DNA of 64,000 bases from Struthidea cinerea (taxonomy: Eukaryota > Chordata > Aves > Passeriformes > Corcoracidae), in NCBI GenBank assembly GCA_013397865.1, contig VZTI01004032.1, positions 249,267-313,266 of the forward strand, written 5' to 3'. Numbering within the stretch: the first letter of the stretch is position 1; the number at the start of each line of letters is the position of its first letter. The position numbers and the translations under genes are program-made. The notes beneath the pieces were generated by a model that was not told the origin of the DNA, made no database searches, and was given only the letters and a program-made list of their open reading frames with translations. Shown piece after piece: positions 58,657-64,000 of this stretch.

Positions 58657-61600
58657 TTAATAACAGGACGCTGTGGAAGCAGAAAGTGCAGCTGTCTTCT
58701 GACAGACAAGTTCCTGGAAGATAATTGCATCTTTAGCTGCTTGCTGTGGTGTTTTGGGTAGAATCTCCAGCTCAAGATGTATCTTCATGTTGCTGAAGTC
58801 AGACCAGTAAGGATGCTCAAGAGAAGAGTAGTTAATTTTGCAATTACTTTTCCTACATGATTTCAATGCAAACCAAGGAGCAGATACTGTTAAAACAGAA
58901 CATGCTCCTTGTTTAATAGTAAATGTTCCACTCACCTCCATCCATAGGGATGGACTAAAAGGCTAATTAATTCCAAGCAGCAAAAGTCTGTCTGTGTCCA
59001 CAGAATTAATGAATTATCTTTATCATTCAATGATAAGAGTTCACTACAACAGCAGGAACTTTCCTAAAAAACCATGTCATGGAGACACATTCTTTAAAAT
59101 CCAAGGCAACTCCTGATGACCATTTTTAGAAGGAATTTACATGTTTACTACTTAGTCTGTCCACCACCACAATCTCCTTCTGAGACACAGAAACGTCTGC
59201 AATTTTTTTGTGTGTGTTTATATAAAAAGTTTTGCCACTTTCCAAACTTCTTTGAAACAAACTCTTAAGTCTGTGTAACTATTCTGTGGAAATTTTAACA
59301 GACTTTTAAAACTGAAGGGTTCCCATCCATCACTATTTGGTACTATTAGTGAAAAAGACTGAATATTTTTCATTGTATCTTTTAATATATATATAATCTG
59401 TGTAAATATATACATATGGCTAAGTCTTGAAGTAAATGCTTATTGTTGTCAAAAATTCCAAAAAGACCATGAACGAGCACAAGTAAGCAGTTAGACACCT
59501 TTTACTCAAAATCACTGCATTAGTATTTACTCTGTAGTTTCAACTAGTAATTGGAAGAAAAAACTGGAAGAAAACTAGATTTAATCATGCTACCTCTTTG
59601 CTACAGCATTTAACTGTCCCTCAGGGCATAGCTGATTGCTTTTTATAGGGAGTAAACAATGAAATTGCTGCATCATTACACAGTAAAGAAAAAGCAGGAC
59701 AAGAACTGCAACACGGATAAATATCCTTGAGTGACCATGTTGTCCAGGGCTATTCCTGGGAGGACAGTTTCATCTTTTATCTTCATGAATTTGGTGATAG
59801 TTTTGCTCAACCCAGAAACGTGATCACAGAAATCTGCAAGTGTAAAATTGTGGTGGAAGAAGAGACTATTACATTTAAAAATGCATGTATTTGTCAGAGC
59901 AAAATGGTACTGCAGGGAAAGCATGAAAACCTGAAAACCCCATGAAGTCACAAATTTAGCTGACACTAACATTTTGGTGACTCTTACCACCTCAGTGTTT
60001 TGTCTGCCTTTTACCTTCAAAATAATAACCTATTGTGTAAAATGAGCGTACATGTATCACAAATATGTGTGATAGACACACAGAGCTCACAAGCAGCAGC
60101 ATCTGTCTATAAGTTAGCAGTCTTGGTATTCCAAGTAAGTTACAAATCGTCCTTTGTTACTAAAAATGATTGTTCTACCAAACACCTATTTGATAGCTTG
60201 AAGAATGTACAGAAAACCTTTGCTTTTTATATATAAAGCAGCTTTTAAAATGTTGTTTGCAGAGCCAAGCATGCCTTCACTATGCTTCCTTTACAGAAAA
60301 ACATTTTTTCTAACGCTGTTTTTAATTGAATGTCATGTCCTAAGACAGATGAGACGCATCATAAAATGAAGATGTCATATTTGTCTCTGTCAAAAGAAAA
60401 AATCCCTGAATTTTAACAGTTTCAAGATTTTAACTTTAAAATGCACTTGTCAGAAAAAGCTTTTTAAAAGCAAATGAAATCCATGAAATGAACCCTGCTG
60501 GGTTTCCTGCTTGACAAGAGAATTCAAGCTTTAAAATTAGTACATGTGATATTTCAGTCACAAACAGACTTTTTAAACTATAGAAGTTTGCTGTTGGAGC
60601 CAGACAAAGTCTATTAACATATTTGCTGAAATATTTGTTTCCTTCTAACTTCATTAGTTTTACTAGAAGTAAATTTTGTAACACATTTTATAATAAATTT
60701 TCTTAGTTTTGGACACAGTATCCAAATAAAGCTGAAAAAGTAAAAGACAAGAAGGGAGCTATTGAACCACTAAATCAAGTCTGTCCTAGACTTGGTAATG
60801 AGTAATTTTAATACCATCATCATTGACAGGAAGGACATAACCATTCTCAAAAACCGCAGAAGGTGGAAGGAGCCTTAGAAGATTGTATGATCTGTTCTTC
60901 AGGAAGAAGGACATTGACCTATAATTTAAAAAAAAGAAGATCTTATTTTCTCAAAAGTATTCTCTCTAAGTAGGGAAGCAGTGGAAGTGTATCTTGAAGA
61001 ACTCCAGCTATTGGTAATAACTTCACTCTATTACCCTGCATAATATTTTTTCCCATATTTCATATATTTATTTTATATTTAGGTGATACCAAATGCCATG
61101 AAGGCACAATAAATTAGAGGAAAGTCTTGGAAATCTTAATACAAGCACAAACCTTGACACCCTTTTGCCCAGCACAGCATTGACCCTGGCTGACACATTG
61201 ATTACTCGAGGGGAGCTGAAATCCAGATGGTTTCTCTAGGTGTAATTAGGAAGAAATGAACCCCCAAGACACAAGAGACTGTAATCAGCATCTATCACAG
61301 CCTGAAAGGGAGGCTGAGGAGGAAGTTGGGAGAGCTGTCTCTGGAGCTCAATGATATAACCTTAGAATGTCATGACATTAATTCAGATCTGGTAAAAAGC
61401 TTTCGATAAAGTGCGAGTCTGAACTTAAGAAATCAAAAGAATAAACCCAGTGTGTTTGGTTGCCTGAGTCGTTCTCATGTGACTGTGACCTTTCCTTCAC
61501 TGCAATTATTAATCACAGTGAGGGGAAAGCACAGGAAACAGGAAAATATCCGTAATGTTCACACAGATCCAGTAGCTGCCATCCAGTCATTTGGCACAGA

Positions 61601-64000
61601 GCTCAGTAGGTAACCTGTCAAATTTGGGGCGCAGTTTACAAGACAGTCAGCTTTGTGCTTCCCAAAAGTGCTAAAATCATCCTTTTCTGGAGGAGGGATG
61701 CTATTTCCAAAGCCAGAGCATCTCAGCAGGCAGCCTCCTGCCAGATGGTTGTGAGCACAGAAGGAGGGACCAAGGCATGGATGGTTTGGCATCAGGAGCT
61801 TTGTGATCCTCTTTGCTGCTGGGTAGTCCAGGTTTGGAGCAAGCTTTCTGTCCAGTGTGTTCTCAGGTGCTGCCAGAGCTGCCAGAGCTCACCAGCCACT
61901 GCAGAGACTTGAGAAAACTCCCTTTTCTGCCATTCTCAAACACCTGCAGTCAGAGTGGACCCTATAACCTGAATACTGAAAGGTTTTGTTCTGTCCCACT
62001 CACCCATGGTGTTAAAAAGCACCCCATGTACAATTCAGAATATGCAAATATCATTTAGAAGAACCAGTTACAAAGTCTGTTTTTTCTGAATGCCTAATTT
62101 TAGCATTTTTGCCAGAAGTATTTCCCCTCATCTCGTGGGCTACGGCTGTCAAATGGCAAAGAAAAACAAGTATTGGAGGTGGTAAAGGTTATATCACATG
62201 ACTAGGACGGCTAATTCAGGCCTGTGCATAGAATCTATAGAAAAAACCCAAACAAACCAAACCAGAATAAAGTAAAGTCTATTAATGTTTGCATTTGAGT
62301 TGCTAATTACAGTAGACAGTGTTTCCTCTTCACAGGCATCTTGAGTGAGCTGTAGCACATTTCTGTCAAATCATCATACACACAAAACTGCATGGCCAGA
62401 GAATCATTCTGCAAATGGGCAAGAAGCAAATAAAGGTTTCTCTGCATTCTTTAATAATAGTTTTATTATCTTTTCCCCATATGCATTACTTCAACAATTG
62501 GATTTTCAAAAAATAAGCACAAGAATTGGTAATTCTGAAACACAGCTTTCACATCCCTGCTTGAGTTCCCTGTTTGAGCACCATAACAAAAGATCATCAT
62601 CAGGTAAAGTCATGGCAGATGTGCGCATTTCTCACGGTCAGACATTTCAAGGCTTTCTTTCTGCTGCACAAGCTACTAGCTCAGAATTCTGCACCCTTTC
62701 TAGAGGTTTCCTTGAACACGCTAGTAAGCTGGAAAGCACTGCCTAGTGCTGAAGTGTCCAAGTGATAATACAAGAGGAGCTTCTTATTCTCATTCCCGTC
62801 CTTTACAGCAGACTGGATGGCTGGAGCAAGCAAAGGATGGAAGTTCCTGACCTCATCCAAGGCTGGGAAATTCCCCTGTGATAGAAATAGTACAGTCAGA
62901 AACCTTTTCTTTGAATTTTGTTTCTACAGGTTTTGGCAAAGGTGACCTGCTGGGGCAGAACAGGATTATCTGGATCGTGACTACAGATCCTGGAATTTTA
63001 GGGTTCCAAAAGATACAGACAGCTTTGGGGAGGCTGATAATGAAATTATTAGGGGCCATAATTAAAATAAGCTCTCAAGTCTGACCCAGTAACACTGAGA
63101 TTCAGGAGGAAAACAAAACAAAACCTTACAGGCAGTCTTAGCACTCCTCACAGAACGCAGAAATATTGCTACATCCATTTTGTGTAAGAAATAAGCTGTT
63201 CAGATGTCGAGGTGCTTGCACTGCCTGCATCTATGCCTAACAATGTACAACATGACAAATACCTGCAGCTTTCTGAAGATGAAATATTGACTCCACTCTA
63301 ATAAATAAATGAAATGCAATCGATCTTTCGTGGCACAGTAGGTTAATTTATTAGATTAACTTTTTATTTGGAAGAGCAACCTCCAGCATCGTCTCATGTG
63401 ATAGTTGAAAACACATTTGAATTGATCAATCCGTGATATTTCTACAGCTAATCCAGTTAACAAGTCAACACTAAGTTATGCAGGACTCAAACACTGAACA
63501 GCTCGCTTGGGAAATTGGGCTCATCCCGTTACAGGAGTATCTCAAGCAGAATCTCTACATTGCAACAAACTGTGATTTATACATTTATATGCAGATATAT
63601 AGATATATAAAAACAGACACAAACACCCCTTCTGATTCACTTTTGGCAAGTGCTTGCAGATTCTCCACAAGGTCACTTCCAAGATCTCCTCAGGATGTCA
63701 CACACTGCTCATTCTTCTTCCATTCACTCTTGTGAACCTACCTTCCTAATCACAGCCGTCGTAGGGTGTGGAATAGATATGTATTTATATAGCAATGCAC
63801 AGGCAACCTAACTATAATGGAATGTTGATGTGGTATTCCTAGCACTGTTCTTTAGTGTAAAATTCAAATAAATACACGTTACTTTATTTACTTTTAAAAC
63901 TCTTTCTCATAATTCTGCATAAACCAGGAATTTGGGGTTTTTTTCTGCAAAGTCTATAAGCACTAAACATCCCTAAACTTTATGTGCAAAGCAAGCTCAG
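58657..64000. other. Intergenic or unrecognised gene territory
   Basis: AT-rich sequence with several minus-strand stretches that combine an acceptor-like end with an open frame (58.66-58.94, 59.74-59.83, 60.82-60.92 and 62.68-62.88 kb). None matches a family I know, so none is called as a gene. The rest holds short simple AT repeats (near 59385-59415 and 63580-63610). Confidence 0.5.

Noticed and set aside
62345..62746. 133-codon + strand frame
   Set aside because: No motif and no splice or Kozak support. It overlaps the opposite-strand candidate, and frames of this size occur repeatedly in this window.
62878..63084. + strand frame with FGKGDLLG, recalling cyclic-nucleotide-binding-like domains of KCNH channels
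   Set aside because: Only about seven residues agree and the flanks do not fit the domain. Judged chance.
1..64000. Operons, CRISPR arrays, bacterial or phage genes
   Set aside because: None present. Intron-exon structure, CR1 and CpG islands show a vertebrate nuclear genome.

Overview
The window is a piece of a bird genome, most likely a passerine (songbird). Three things point there. The genes are split vertebrate genes with GT-AG introns. Several fragments of CR1, the dominant avian LINE, are present in both orientations. A solo LTR-like fragment near 10.6 kb resembles an ERVL-type LTR that I remember as abundant in songbird genomes. Nothing prokaryotic is present (no operons, no CRISPR). 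Three runs of N mark assembly gaps at 3778-3883, 16083-16225 and 31436-31837.

Layout on the + strand. Positions 1-1929 hold the last two coding exons of ENAH (enabled homolog), which encode the C-terminal tetramerisation helix of this actin-regulating Ena/VASP protein. A long ENAH 3' UTR follows, to at least about 5.5 kb. From about 5.5 to 30.6 kb I find no supported protein gene. This stretch holds an LTR fragment (10.5-10.7 kb), CR1 3' ends (14.4 and 29.0 kb), an orphan CpG island (16.9-17.3 kb), a second weaker LTR-like stretch (21.3-21.6 kb) and simple repeats. From about 30.66 kb a three-copy tandem repeat runs into the CpG-island promoter of LBR. That island is broken by a 402-base gap that probably hides the non-coding first exon.

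LBR (lamin B receptor) is complete in its coding part: 13 coding exons between 35831 and 48473, giving 609 residues. It has an N-terminal Tudor domain, an Arg-Ser-rich chromatin- and lamin-binding region, and a multi-spanning C14-sterol-reductase (ERG4/ERG24) domain. Every junction I traced has GT-AG ends, and the phases stay in frame to the stop codon. Several polyadenylation signals follow between 48.8 and 50.8 kb.

From about 50.8 kb to the end I can support no gene. A few minus-strand stretches have splice-like ends and open frames (58.7-62.9 kb) and are listed only as leads. In mammals DNAH14 lies next to the LBR 3' end in convergent orientation, but I see no dynein motor motifs here.

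The two genes share no pathway. ENAH acts at the actin cytoskeleton, and LBR acts at the inner nuclear membrane in chromatin tethering and sterol reduction. Their side-by-side, same-strand arrangement matches the ENAH-LBR synteny of human 1q42.
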